64,000 nt of DNA from Mucilaginibacter lacusdianchii (GTDB taxonomy: Bacteria; Bacteroidota; Bacteroidia; Sphingobacteriales; Sphingobacteriaceae): NCBI RefSeq assembly GCF_009770985.1, contig NZ_WSRW01000001.1, positions 372,001 to 436,000 of the forward strand, in the 5' to 3' direction. Positions 7,951 to 15,845 of this stretch are shown piece by piece. Each line of letters opens with the position of its first letter. Positions within the stretch are counted from its first letter, which is position 1. The translations under genes were made by a program, and so were the position numbers. The notes under the pieces are model-generated. The model was not told the DNA's origin. It saw only the letters and a program-made list of their open reading frames with translations, and searched no databases.

Positions 7951-8586
7951 ATGTCAAGTTGGTCATTAGATAATGCTATAGAGTTGCAAAATGAATTTCC
8001 TTATACGTTTTATAGACCGTCGGACGCTGTTATAGAAAGACTGAAACCGGAAGCAGCTACTGTAAAGTTAATATTCCGTTTTGATCCTTATGAGAAAGGA
8101 CAACCCTCTGCCGAACGAATGTGGGTAATTATTACCTCTGTCAATAAAGATGGCACTTATAAAGGCACTTTAGACAACGATCCTTATTATATTAAAGACC
8201 TTAAAGCTGGTGATGAGATTACTTTTAGAAGAGAGCATATAATTCAGTACGACACACTGGATGAATTAGACGTTGAAGATATTAATGCTGAAAAAGTTGA
8301 GCAATACTTAAAAAAGTGTTTTGTGTCCAATCACATCATGCTTGAGGGTTACAAAGTTGGCAGATTATATAGAGAAGAGCTAGACGAAAAAGAATATACA
8401 GGCTGGATATTTATGAGTGGATATGAAACACAAGAATATGTAGACGACCCAAACAACCTTCAGTACATTGCAATAGGTACAGTTCTCAATCTTGATGATA
8501 GTTTTATTCACCTTTTGGAGGCGCCTATTGGTTCTGAGTTTGAAAGAGACAAAGCCACAGGGACTTTTTACTTGTTTGAAGAATAA
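7951..8586 (+). CDS. DUF2314-like plus DUF2185/Imm33-like fusion protein
   Basis: 211 aa from the ATG at 7951; an upstream start at 7915 would add 12 residues that look like leader translation. Residues 1-~95 resemble DUF2314 ('VKLIFRFDP...ERMWVIITSV...GTYKGTLDNDPYYIKDLKAGDEITF'). Residues ~115-211 match the DUF2185/Imm33 immunity-protein pattern ('CFVSNHIMLEGYKVG', 'YREELDEKEYTGWIFMSGYETQEYVDD'). Imm33-type proteins are known as predicted immunity proteins in polymorphic-toxin loci, but no toxin gene lies beside it, so its role here is open. No signal peptide: cytosolic. Confidence 0.7.
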   Translation: MSSWSLDNAIELQNEFPYTFYRPSDAVIERLKPEAATVKLIFRFDPYEKGQPSAERMWVIITSVNKDGTYKGTLDNDPYYIKDLKAGDEITFRREHIIQYDTLDELDVEDINAEKVEQYLKKCFVSNHIMLEGYKVGRLYREELDEKEYTGWIFMSGYETQEYVDDPNNLQYIAIGTVLNLDDSFIHLLEAPIGSEFERDKATGTFYLFEE

Positions 8587-8652
8587 GATTTTTAGCTTAA
8601 CAGCTTGCCTTTTCAACCTCATCCTCTATTCGCACATCTCCTCTTAAACCCC

Positions 8653-8660
8653 TATCTTTG
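8653..8660 (+). promoter_or_regulatory. Candidate -7 element of the P5C dehydrogenase gene
   Basis: TATCTTTG is an exact match to TAnnTTTG, 17 bp before the ATG at 8678. This implies a leader of only about ten bases. No TTG is seen at the -33 position. Confidence 0.5.
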
Positions 8661-8677
8661 CGAAAAAAACTGCGTCT

Positions 8678-10309
8678 ATGCTAAAAGGATTTTTTAATGT
8701 GCCGGAGCCTATAAATGAGCCGGTACTCAACTACGGCCCGCACAGTGCAGAGCGTGCCGCCCTGAAAGCCGCGCTCAATGAAGCCCGCGGACAGGTGATA
8801 GATATACCCATGTACATTGGCGGACAGGAAGTGCGCACCGGCAAAACGCTGGAAGTGCATCCGCCGCACGATCATAAACATTTACTGGCTACTTATCATG
8901 AAGGTGATGCCAGCCATGTAAAAGCTGCTATTGATGCTGCCTTGGCTGCTAAAGAGGCTTGGGAAAATTTACCTTGGGAACAGCGTGCTGCCATCTTTTT
9001 AAAAGCTGCCGATTTGGTAGCCGGTCCGTACCGCGCTAAAATCAACGCAGCTACCATGCTGGGCCAGTCTAAGAATGCTTACCAGGCCGAAATTGATGCG
9101 GCTTGCGAGCTGATAGACTTTTTGCGCTTCAATGTGCATTACATGACCGAGATTTATGCACAGCAACCGCAATCGGGTAAAGGCACCTGGAACCGTTTAG
9201 AGCAACGCCCGCTGGAAGGTTTTGTGTTTGCCATTACACCGTTTAATTTTACGGCCATTGCCGGCAACCTGTGCGCCGCTCCTGCCCTAATGGGTAACGT
9301 GGTGGTTTGGAAACCTGCGCCTACCCAAATTTATGCAGCCAATGTTTTGATGCAGATTTTCAACGAAGCTGGCGTGCCTCCAGGTGTAATTAATTTAATT
9401 AGTGTTGACGGTCCTGTTGCGGGCGATGTTATTTTCAGTCACCCTGACTTTGCCGGTTTACACTTTACCGGTTCAACCCATGTATTCCAAAACTTGTGGA
9501 AAATCATCGGCTCTAATATTCACCTTTACCGTGGTTACCCACGCATTGTAGGCGAAACCGGCGGCAAAGACTTTGTGTTAGCCCACAGCAGTGCCGATGC
9601 TGACGTGGTAGCTACAGCGCTGGTGCGTGGTGCATTTGAGTACCAGGGACAAAAATGTTCAGCAGCTTCACGTGCTTATGTACCAAAATCATTATGGCCG
9701 GCTGTTAAAGAAAAAATGCAACGCGATATCGCTTCGTTTAAAGTTGGTCCGGTTGAGGATTTCGAAAACTTTGTGAATGCCGTAATCAGCGAAGCTTCGT
9801 TTGATAAACTGGCTAAATACATTGATGAAGCTCAGGCTGATGATAGTGTAGAAATTATAGCAGGTGGTAAATACGATAAATCAGCAGGTTACTTTATTGA
9901 GCCAACTGTTATCCAGGTGCAAGACCCTTATTACCTGACGATGTGCGAAGAGCTGTTTGGCCCGGTACTAACGGTTTATGTTTATGAGGATGATGAATTC
10001 GAAAAAATCATGGACATTGTTGACAAAACATCGCCATACGCCCTAACCGGTTCTATCATTGCACAAGACCGTTACGCCATTTCATTAGCCACCTACCGCT
10101 TACGTAATGCAGCCGGCAACTTTTATATTAATGATAAACCAACAGGTGCCGTAGTGGGCCAGCAACCATTTGGTGGTGCACGCGGCTCGGGTACTAATGA
10201 TAAGGCCGGTTCTATGCTGAACCTGTTGCGCTGGGTATCGCCGCGAACTATTAAAGAAACTTTCGATCCGCCAAAAGACTATCGTTATCCGTTTTTGGTG
10301 AAGGAATAG
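8678..10309 (+). CDS. pruA: L-glutamate gamma-semialdehyde (1-pyrroline-5-carboxylate) dehydrogenase
   Basis: 543 aa, aldehyde dehydrogenase superfamily. It oxidises glutamate semialdehyde to glutamate with NAD+, the second step of proline catabolism. The N-terminal 'FFNVPEPINEPVLNYGP' is characteristic of stand-alone P5CDH. Catalytic features: 'ITPFNFTAIAGNL', 'FTGSTHVF', the general-base Glu in 'GETGGKD' and the nucleophile Cys327 in 'GQKCSAASR'. Length matches eukaryote-like P5CDH (about 540 aa) rather than bifunctional PutA. No proline dehydrogenase gene is in the window. It is followed by a short repeat and a convergent terminator. Confidence 0.93.
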   Translation: MLKGFFNVPEPINEPVLNYGPHSAERAALKAALNEARGQVIDIPMYIGGQEVRTGKTLEVHPPHDHKHLLATYHEGDASHVKAAIDAALAAKEAWENLPWEQRAAIFLKAADLVAGPYRAKINAATMLGQSKNAYQAEIDAACELIDFLRFNVHYMTEIYAQQPQSGKGTWNRLEQRPLEGFVFAITPFNFTAIAGNLCAAPALMGNVVVWKPAPTQIYAANVLMQIFNEAGVPPGVINLISVDGPVAGDVIFSHPDFAGLHFTGSTHVFQNLWKIIGSNIHLYRGYPRIVGETGGKDFVLAHSSADADVVATALVRGAFEYQGQKCSAASRAYVPKSLWPAVKEKMQRDIASFKVGPVEDFENFVNAVISEASFDKLAKYIDEAQADDSVEIIAGGKYDKSAGYFIEPTVIQVQDPYYLTMCEELFGPVLTVYVYEDDEFEKIMDIVDKTSPYALTGSIIAQDRYAISLATYRLRNAAGNFYINDKPTGAVVGQQPFGGARGSGTNDKAGSMLNLLRWVSPRTIKETFDPPKDYRYPFLVKE

Positions 10310-10370
10310 GTTGGCAATAAAAATTAGAGTCAAGAACCAGGAGCTAAGAGGTTGCTGGATTTAACATTTA

Positions 10371-10445
10371 TCATTGCGAGCGATAGCGTGGCAATCCACT
10401 CGCGTTTGTAACCATTCGACGGGATTGCTTCGTTCCTCGCAATGA
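10371..10445. repeat. MITE/REP-like palindromic element (TCATTGCGAG ... CTCGCAATGA)
   Basis: 75 bp with inverted ends: TCATTGCGAG...GCAATCC at the left, GGGATTGC...CTCGCAATGA at the right. 'Cattgcgagcgatagcgtggcaatc' type elements are known as dispersed short repeats in several bacterial phyla. It has no coding potential and sits between convergent genes, a typical place for such elements. Confidence 0.72.
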
Positions 10446-10461
10446 CAACTTATAAAATAAG

Positions 10462-10494
10462 AAAGCCGACGGTAAAAATATGCAGTCGGCTTTT
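10462..10494. terminator. Bidirectional terminator between pruA and the aldolase-like gene
   Basis: AAAGCCGAC (10462-10470) pairs with GTCGGCTTT (10485-10493), followed by a T-run to 10496. On the minus strand the A-run gives a weaker U-tail. Confidence 0.75.
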
Positions 10495-10516
10495 TTATTT
10501 GAAAAATAGAGTGTTG

Positions 10517-11551
10517 TTACTTTGCCGCAATAGTCTCCAGCGTTTCAATAAACTTATCTACCGCCTCATCAGGCGTTGACCAGCTAGTTACCAAACGGAT
10601 AGCCGCATGGTATTCATCAATCTTTTGCCATTGGTAAAACTCAAACTGTTCCAACAACTGCTGAATAACGGTTTGGGTAAGGATAGGAAAAATTTGGTTG
10701 GTAGTAGATACGGTAAGCAACGGAAAGCCTAGGCGCACAAATGCGTCAGACAAGCGGGCGGCCAGTTGGTTGGCATGGCGGGCCATCTCAAAAAACAAAT
10801 CACCCCTAAACAATTCCGCAAACTGGATACCTAAAATACGGCCTTTGGCCAGCAACGCACCACGCTGTTTCAGGTGGTATCTAAAATCGGTTTGCAGGGC
10901 AGGGTTGTTAATCACAATAGCTTCGCCCAGTAAGGTTCCATTTTTTGTACCACCAATATAGAATACGTCTGTATAAGTGCCTAAATCGGTTAAAGTCATG
11001 TCACTCCCTTCGGCACATAAGGCCGATGCCAGTCGGGCACCGTCTAAAAAAAGGTATAAGCCATTTTCACGACAGCAATTGGATAAATCAACTAGTTCCT
11101 GACGTGTGTATATGGTCCCAATTTCTGTAGAGTTGGATATGTATACCAGTCGAGGCCGCGTCATATGCACTTCCTCAAACTTGCTAAGCACGCCCCATAT
11201 ATGCTCGGGCTTTAGCTTACCATCGGTTGTAGGCACAGCTTCAATACGGTGACCTGTAGCTTCGATAGCCCCTGTTTCGTGCACATTAATATGGCCGGTT
11301 GATGCAGCAATAACCGACTCATGCGGGCGAAGTATGGAGGCAATTACAATAAGGTTAGCCTGTGTACCACCCGATACCAGATGAACATTTGCCGCTGGGT
11401 TACCAATCTTTTTACGTATCAATGCTACCGCTTCTTGTGTGTATTCATCATCTCCGTATCCGGGCTGCTGCTTCAGGTTGTTATCCACCAGTGCCTGCAG
11501 TATTGCAGGGTGAGCGCCTTCGCTATAATCGTTCTTAAAACTATATTTCAT
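10517..11551 (-). CDS. Low-specificity threonine aldolase family (PLP beta-eliminating lyase)
   Basis: 344 aa, fold-type I PLP enzyme. Family features: 'NDYSEGAHPAIL' at the N-terminus, 'GYGDDEYT', 'LVSGGTQANL' (phosphate loop), 'GHINVHETGAIEATGH', 'LFLDGARLASAL' with the PLP-contacting Asp, and the Schiff-base Lys in 'YIGGTKNGTLLGEA'. It probably cleaves threonine or allo-threonine to glycine and acetaldehyde; a related beta-hydroxy-amino acid substrate is possible. 'YSEG' where many family members have 'RSDT' suggests a subfamily. Convergent with pruA. Confidence 0.82.
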   Translation of the reverse strand: MKYSFKNDYSEGAHPAILQALVDNNLKQQPGYGDDEYTQEAVALIRKKIGNPAANVHLVSGGTQANLIVIASILRPHESVIAASTGHINVHETGAIEATGHRIEAVPTTDGKLKPEHIWGVLSKFEEVHMTRPRLVYISNSTEIGTIYTRQELVDLSNCCRENGLYLFLDGARLASALCAEGSDMTLTDLGTYTDVFYIGGTKNGTLLGEAIVINNPALQTDFRYHLKQRGALLAKGRILGIQFAELFRGDLFFEMARHANQLAARLSDAFVRLGFPLLTVSTTNQIFPILTQTVIQQLLEQFEFYQWQKIDEYHAAIRLVTSWSTPDEAVDKFIETLETIAAK

Positions 11552-11660
11552 TATTGTTGAGTACTTGCGCCGAATTTAGGTTATTGTTGCTTGAGTAGAT
11601 TAAAACGCAACGCTTTTTTTACATGCCGGCGGTACAAACCGCATATGCCATCATCCATAA

Positions 11661-11687
11661 AAAAAGCGGGCCTCGCGCCCGCTTTTT
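11661..11687 (-). terminator. Terminator downstream of the carbonic anhydrase gene
   Basis: AAAAAGCGGG (11661-11670) pairs with CCCGCTTTTT (11678-11687) around a 7-nt loop; symmetric A/T tails allow it to act on both strands. It lies 50 bp beyond the stop of the carbonic anhydrase gene and upstream of the aldolase-like gene. Confidence 0.78.
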
Positions 11688-11736
11688 GGATTAAACATTA
11701 ATTAAACACTAATTGAGAATATATTGGGAAGGTCAA

Positions 11737-12405
11737 TTATTCAAAACGGAACACCTCGTTTAAGTTGGTGTTGTTGCTGCAACTCACTTTCAGGTCTGTA
11801 ATTTCGCCGGTAGCCAAAGCGTACACCCACCCATGAATACTAAGATTTTGTCCATTTTTCCAGGCGTTCTGCACAATAGAAGTTTTGGATAAATTTTGCA
11901 CACCTTCGGCTACGTTTAATTCAACCAGTCGGTTACCACGCTCTTTTTCGTCGGTTATGGCATCCAGTTCTTTGGTATGGTAACGATAAACGTCTTTAAT
12001 ATGGCGCAGCCAGTTGTCAATCAGGCCTACCTGTTGGTTACTCATGGCCGCCAGCACACCGCCGCAGCCGTAGTGCCCTACCACAATTACATGTTTTACC
12101 TGCAATACATTTACAGCATAGTCCAATACCGACAGCATGTTCATATCGGTATGCACTACCACATTGGCAATGTTGCGGTGAACAAATATCTCGCCTGGTT
12201 TAGTATTGGTAATTTGGTTGGCTGGTACGCGGCTATCGGCACAACCTATCCATAAAATTGGTGGCTTTTGGCCGTTAGCCAGCTTGTCAAAAAATTCGGG
12301 GTCTTCAGCTAATGATTTAGCAACAAACTGTTTGTTACCTTCCAGCAAACTTTCGTAAGAAATATGGCTGGTGTCGTGAATTTCATTATTCATTTGAGCA
12401 CACAT
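11737..12405 (-). CDS. can: Beta-class carbonic anhydrase
   Basis: 222 aa. Interconverts CO2 and bicarbonate. Zinc ligands are visible in 'CADSRVP' (Cys plus the Asp-Arg dyad) and 'HVIVVGHYGCGGV' (His-x2-Cys), with 'FVHRNIANVV' between them, the standard beta-CA layout. No signal peptide; cytosolic. Its start lies 27 bp after the stop of the DUF1275 membrane protein gene, so the two form a likely operon. A second in-frame ATG (12393) gives a protein four residues shorter. Confidence 0.93.
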   Translation of the reverse strand: MCAQMNNEIHDTSHISYESLLEGNKQFVAKSLAEDPEFFDKLANGQKPPILWIGCADSRVPANQITNTKPGEIFVHRNIANVVVHTDMNMLSVLDYAVNVLQVKHVIVVGHYGCGGVLAAMSNQQVGLIDNWLRHIKDVYRYHTKELDAITDEKERGNRLVELNVAEGVQNLSKTSIVQNAWKNGQNLSIHGWVYALATGEITDLKVSCSNNTNLNEVFRFE

Positions 12406-12432
12406 AGTTATTGTATTTTTAAAGTGAGTTGA

Positions 12433-13191
12433 TTAAATGCTGGTTGTTTGCTTTTTACGGTTATTTCCGGATAGCCATTGCGTTAACTTATGCAAAGCCA
12501 ATGGCGACAGATCGTAGTACAAAATTGTTAATAATATGGCTGGTATAAAATAGAATATCAACATATCATACTTATTAAAGAAGTAACCGCCAACCAATCC
12601 GCCGATGATATAAAATGCCAGAATAGTAATGCGTACATAAATGCGCTCATTTACTGCCTTTGCCTTATCTACCTGGGTATGCAGCCGTTCGGCCACATCA
12701 CTGCCTAGATCAGTAAATAAGCCGGTAAGGTGCGTGGTTTTAATTAACCCGCCTGATATATTAGATACCAAGCCATTTTGCAAACCCATTGAAAACAACA
12801 GAGCGGTAATAACAAATATCCGCTCGGTTTCTGTTTCTTCGTAAAAATGGTGCCCATAAACAGCTACCAGTAATAAGACAACCGTTTCAATAATAATAGG
12901 CGTTGCATGAGCCTTATACCGGCTGGTATCGCGTATGGATCGTACTAAAAAATTGGCCAGAAATGTTCCGGTAAAGAAAGCCAAAAGCCAAAGGGCAAAT
13001 ACTTTAATTTCATGCAAATCCTGTTCAACAATGTTTTTGGCCAGTGTTGCTACGTGCCCGGTAACATTAGCAGTAAACACCAAAAAGGCGAGCACACTAG
13101 CTACATTCGTCACGCCTGACACAAAAGCTGTGGAAGATGCCAGCATCAGGTTCTCTTTCAGTGTACGTTCGTCTTTAAAATTTCTGAGCAT
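12433..13191 (-). CDS. DUF1275 (YoaK-like) membrane protein
   Basis: 252 aa from the ATG at 13191; a longer frame to 13203 would need a TTG start. Six to seven hydrophobic segments are visible. Conserved motifs include 'AFVSGVTNVASVLAFLVFTANVTGHV' in pieces near the N-terminus and 'GLQNGLVSNISGGLIKTTHLTGLFTDLG', diagnostic of DUF1275/YoaK. The function of the family is unknown. The 27-bp gap to the carbonic anhydrase gene suggests co-transcription and possibly a shared link to bicarbonate or anion handling; that link is an inference from position only. Confidence 0.85.
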   Translation of the reverse strand: MLRNFKDERTLKENLMLASSTAFVSGVTNVASVLAFLVFTANVTGHVATLAKNIVEQDLHEIKVFALWLLAFFTGTFLANFLVRSIRDTSRYKAHATPIIIETVVLLLVAVYGHHFYEETETERIFVITALLFSMGLQNGLVSNISGGLIKTTHLTGLFTDLGSDVAERLHTQVDKAKAVNERIYVRITILAFYIIGGLVGGYFFNKYDMLIFYFIPAILLTILYYDLSPLALHKLTQWLSGNNRKKQTTSI

Positions 13192-13569
13192 AATATATAA
13201 CAATCAACTGCCTGTAATACGCAGGGGGTGTTTAACTTGTTTTTAAATTAGATTTCTTAAGTAACTTCATTTATCTTTTATAAACCAGCGCTTTAAAAGC
13301 GTACATACATCATATCAAAACTTCCTTTAATGCAGATGTGATAACCAAACTTATAACAACTTAAAAAGGTCGTTCAGCAAAAAAGACGTAGTATGAGTTG
13401 AAGGTGCCATATTATCTGCCAGATTTTTTTATATTATTGTACATGAAATAAAAGTGCAGATGCAAAACGCCTGATGCATACCCTTGCTGCACGATTATGA
13501 AACAATGAAATTAAAACACGGTAAACAATAACAACAACTATGTGTGGACAGTATTAGTCCAGGATATAG
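13192..13569. other. Intergenic region between DUF1275 and a small membrane-anchored protein gene
   Basis: About 380 bp, AT-rich. A short palindrome CGCTTTAAAAGCG lies near 13289-13301. I see no open frame with protein-like features, no tRNA fold and no clear TAnnTTTG promoter. Confidence 0.4.
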
Positions 13570-13917
13570 TTATACCAGTGTGTTTGGAGGAGGGGTAGGT
13601 ACGGTAGGATGATACACCTGCGGAGAAAAAGCATGCTCATGAATCAGCAATAAATTGGTTTCAATTATTTGAATGATATGCTGATGAGCGTAGATGTGCA
13701 CAAAGTTTTCGTCGCAAAACTTTTTTTCTTTGGCTGCATCTTTTTCCGCAGTATCTTTTTCGTTTTTATTTTCCTGTTCTAACTGCATAATTACAGCCTT
13801 TACAGTTTTATTATTACTTAAACTTAAAAACGCAGGGGCAACCGATATAACCATCTTTATAAAAAAGATGGTTATAAATAAGAGGCTAATTCCTATTTTG
13901 TAACTCTGCGTTTTCAC
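13570..13917 (-). CDS. Small N-terminally anchored hypothetical protein
   Basis: 115 aa if it starts at the GTG at 13917 (reading VKTQSYKIGISLLF). The frame opens at a TTG at 13935 and the next ATG is internal to the membrane segment, so the start is uncertain. One hydrophobic segment (residues 9-28) is followed by a charged helical stretch ('QLEQENKNEKDTAEKDAAKEKK'), a His-rich part ('IYAHQHIIQIIE') and a Pro-rich end (VPTPPPNTLV). This looks like a small membrane-anchored periplasmic protein, and I recall similar proteins in Sphingobacteriaceae without assigned function. No neighbour suggests a role. Confidence 0.55.
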   Translation of the reverse strand: MKTQSYKIGISLLFITIFFIKMVISVAPAFLSLSNNKTVKAVIMQLEQENKNEKDTAEKDAAKEKKFCDENFVHIYAHQHIIQIIETNLLLIHEHAFSPQVYHPTVPTPPPNTLV

Positions 13918-14007
13918 TCTACGCAAGTATAACAAATATTATCAAATAATATTGTCAGGCTTTTAACAAGTTTTTACTTTAACGCGCGAATTGAATTTTA
14001 TTTATTG

Positions 14008-14430
14008 ATGGCTATAAGAAACAATGTTACTATTGAACAAATAAGGCCCCAACTTACCTGGCGTTTGCGCAACGAGGTACTTTACCCCAACGAGCCATTG
14101 CATGCCATGGCAATGGACGAAGACAACCAGGGCCTGCACTTTGGCGCTTTTACAGCCGACAAACTGGTGGGCGTTATTTCACTTTTTCAAAAGGCAAACG
14201 ATTTTCAGTTCCGAAAATTCGCTATCTCTTCTGCATTTCAAAACCAAGGCATCGGTGCACTGATGCTGCAATACATTACAGAATTTGCGCAATTACAGGG
14301 CGGTACACGGTTATGGTGCAACGCACGCCTGTCTGCTGTAAACTTTTATCAGAAAGCCGGCTTCCGCACCACGGGCAATACTTTTACCCGCAACAATATT
14401 ACCTTTGAGGTTTTTGAAAAAGAGCTGTAA
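14008..14430 (+). CDS. GNAT family N-acetyltransferase
   Basis: 140 aa from the ATG at 14008; the frame opens one codon earlier at a TTG. The acetyl-CoA binding motif A is visible as 'RKFAISSAFQNQGIGALMLQYI' in pieces (Q-N-Q-G-I-G, about residues 75-85), followed by 'NARLSAVNFYQKAGFRTTGNTF', the usual motif B with Tyr and Gly-Phe. Substrate unknown; ElaA-like or general GNAT. It stands alone; a GC hairpin without a T-run follows it. Confidence 0.85.
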   Translation: MAIRNNVTIEQIRPQLTWRLRNEVLYPNEPLHAMAMDEDNQGLHFGAFTADKLVGVISLFQKANDFQFRKFAISSAFQNQGIGALMLQYITEFAQLQGGTRLWCNARLSAVNFYQKAGFRTTGNTFTRNNITFEVFEKEL

Positions 14431-14437
14431 AATAAAA

Positions 14438-14463
14438 GAACCGGTTTTCCCCAAAACCGGTTC
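14438..14463 (+). terminator. Hairpin after the GNAT gene, possible terminator
   Basis: GAACCGGTTTT (14438-14448) pairs perfectly with AAAACCGGTTC (14453-14463) around CCCC, 7 bp after the stop. The following AGTCATTAAC is not a T-run, so intrinsic termination may be weak. Confidence 0.5.
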
Positions 14464-14576
14464 AGTCATTAACTCTTGAAAAAATTTTACTTACCCAAAA
14501 CAAGGCTTCTGATATGAACTTTATATTAAAGCATTAACAACTTTATAATTATCCGATACAAAGCTGGGATAAAATA

Positions 14577-14605
14577 TTGCACTTACAGCAGCTTTATTAT
14601 ATTTG
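14577..14605 (+). promoter_or_regulatory. Promoter of the M42 peptidase gene (-33 TTG, -7 TATATTTG)
   Basis: TTG at 14577-14579, an 18-bp spacer, then TATATTTG at 14598-14605, a near-perfect Bacteroidetes housekeeping promoter. Start of transcription is expected near 14612, leaving a leader of about 35 bases before the ATG at 14648. Confidence 0.65.
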
Positions 14606-14647
14606 CTCATCATGCTTATCAAAAACATCTTTATTTTATAATTGAAT

Positions 14648-15763
14648 ATGGCTGAACAAGAAAATGAAAAACCACAGCACCAGGCCGTGGTAACAAACAG
14701 CTCTCTTGCATTTTTCGAGAAATACATCAATAACCCCTCGCCTACCGGTTTTGAATGGAAAGGTCAGGAACTTTGGCTGGAATACATAAAGCCTTATATT
14801 GACGAATACTTTGTAGACAACTATGGCACTGCCGTAGGCGTTATTAATCCACAGGCCGAATACAAGGTAGTAATTGAGGCCCACGCTGATGAAATATCTT
14901 GGTTTGTAAATTACATCACCAGTGATGGCCTGATCTACGTAATTCGCAATGGCGGCTCCGATCATCAAATTGCACCATCCAAACGCGTAAACATCCATAC
15001 TGATAATGGCGTTGTAAAAGCCGTGTTCGGCTGGCCTGCTATTCACACACGTTCGGGTGGCGAAAAGGAAGAAGCACCTACCCTTAAAAATATCTTTTTG
15101 GATTGCGGTTGTACATCCAAAGAAGAGGTAGAAAAATTAGGTATCCATGTAGGTTGCGTAATTACTTATGAAGATGAGTTTACCGTACTGAACGACCGCT
15201 ATTATGTTGGCCGTGCTTTGGACAACCGTGCTGGCGGCTTTATGATTGCCGAGGTAGCACGTTTGCTGAAAGAAAACAACAAGCAATTACCTTTCGGCTT
15301 ATATATTGTAAATGCCGTTCAGGAAGAAATAGGCTTACGCGGTGCCGAAATGATTGCACATCGCATTAAACCGAATGTAGCTATTGTAACAGATGTTACG
15401 CATGACACACAAACACCAATGATCAATAAAATAGTGCAAGGCGATTTGGCTTGCGGTCGTGGTCCGGTGGTATCATACGCACCTGCTGTTCAAAATAATT
15501 TAAACCGTTTGTTGATCGAATCGGCTCAAAAAGCAAATATTCCGTTCCAGCGCCAGGCGTCATCACGCTCAACCGGAACAGATACTGATGCATTTGCATA
15601 TTCAAATGATGGGGTACCATCTGCCCTTATTTCTTTGCCGCTACGCTACATGCATACTACAGTAGAGATGATTCATAAAGAAGATGTAGACAATGTGATT
15701 CGCCTGATTTATGAAACTTTGCTGAACTTAGAAGCCGGACAAGATTTCAGGTATATCAAATAA
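14648..15763 (+). CDS. M42 family metallopeptidase (glutamyl aminopeptidase/endoglucanase-type)
   Basis: 371 aa from ATG 14648; an in-frame TTG two codons earlier is unlikely. Co-catalytic zinc residues of clan MH are visible: His in 'IEAHADEISWFV', Asp in 'VGRALDNRAGGFM', the Glu pair in 'VQEEIGLRGAEM', Asp in 'VTDVTHDT' and a final His in 'RYMHTTVEMI'. M42 enzymes are self-compartmentalising dodecameric aminopeptidases (TET, PepA/FrvX, YpdE) that trim peptides in the cytosol. Length is normal, no signal peptide. It has its own promoter and precedes the nucleotidyltransferase gene by 82 bp on the same strand. Confidence 0.92.
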   Translation: MAEQENEKPQHQAVVTNSSLAFFEKYINNPSPTGFEWKGQELWLEYIKPYIDEYFVDNYGTAVGVINPQAEYKVVIEAHADEISWFVNYITSDGLIYVIRNGGSDHQIAPSKRVNIHTDNGVVKAVFGWPAIHTRSGGEKEEAPTLKNIFLDCGCTSKEEVEKLGIHVGCVITYEDEFTVLNDRYYVGRALDNRAGGFMIAEVARLLKENNKQLPFGLYIVNAVQEEIGLRGAEMIAHRIKPNVAIVTDVTHDTQTPMINKIVQGDLACGRGPVVSYAPAVQNNLNRLLIESAQKANIPFQRQASSRSTGTDTDAFAYSNDGVPSALISLPLRYMHTTVEMIHKEDVDNVIRLIYETLLNLEAGQDFRYIK

Positions 15764-15845
15764 TACGCAATCCAAAACAATTCAACCTTTAACATGTTTA
15801 TAGGCTTTCCACTAAGCTTATATTCGCTTACTTTAACAATTTAAT

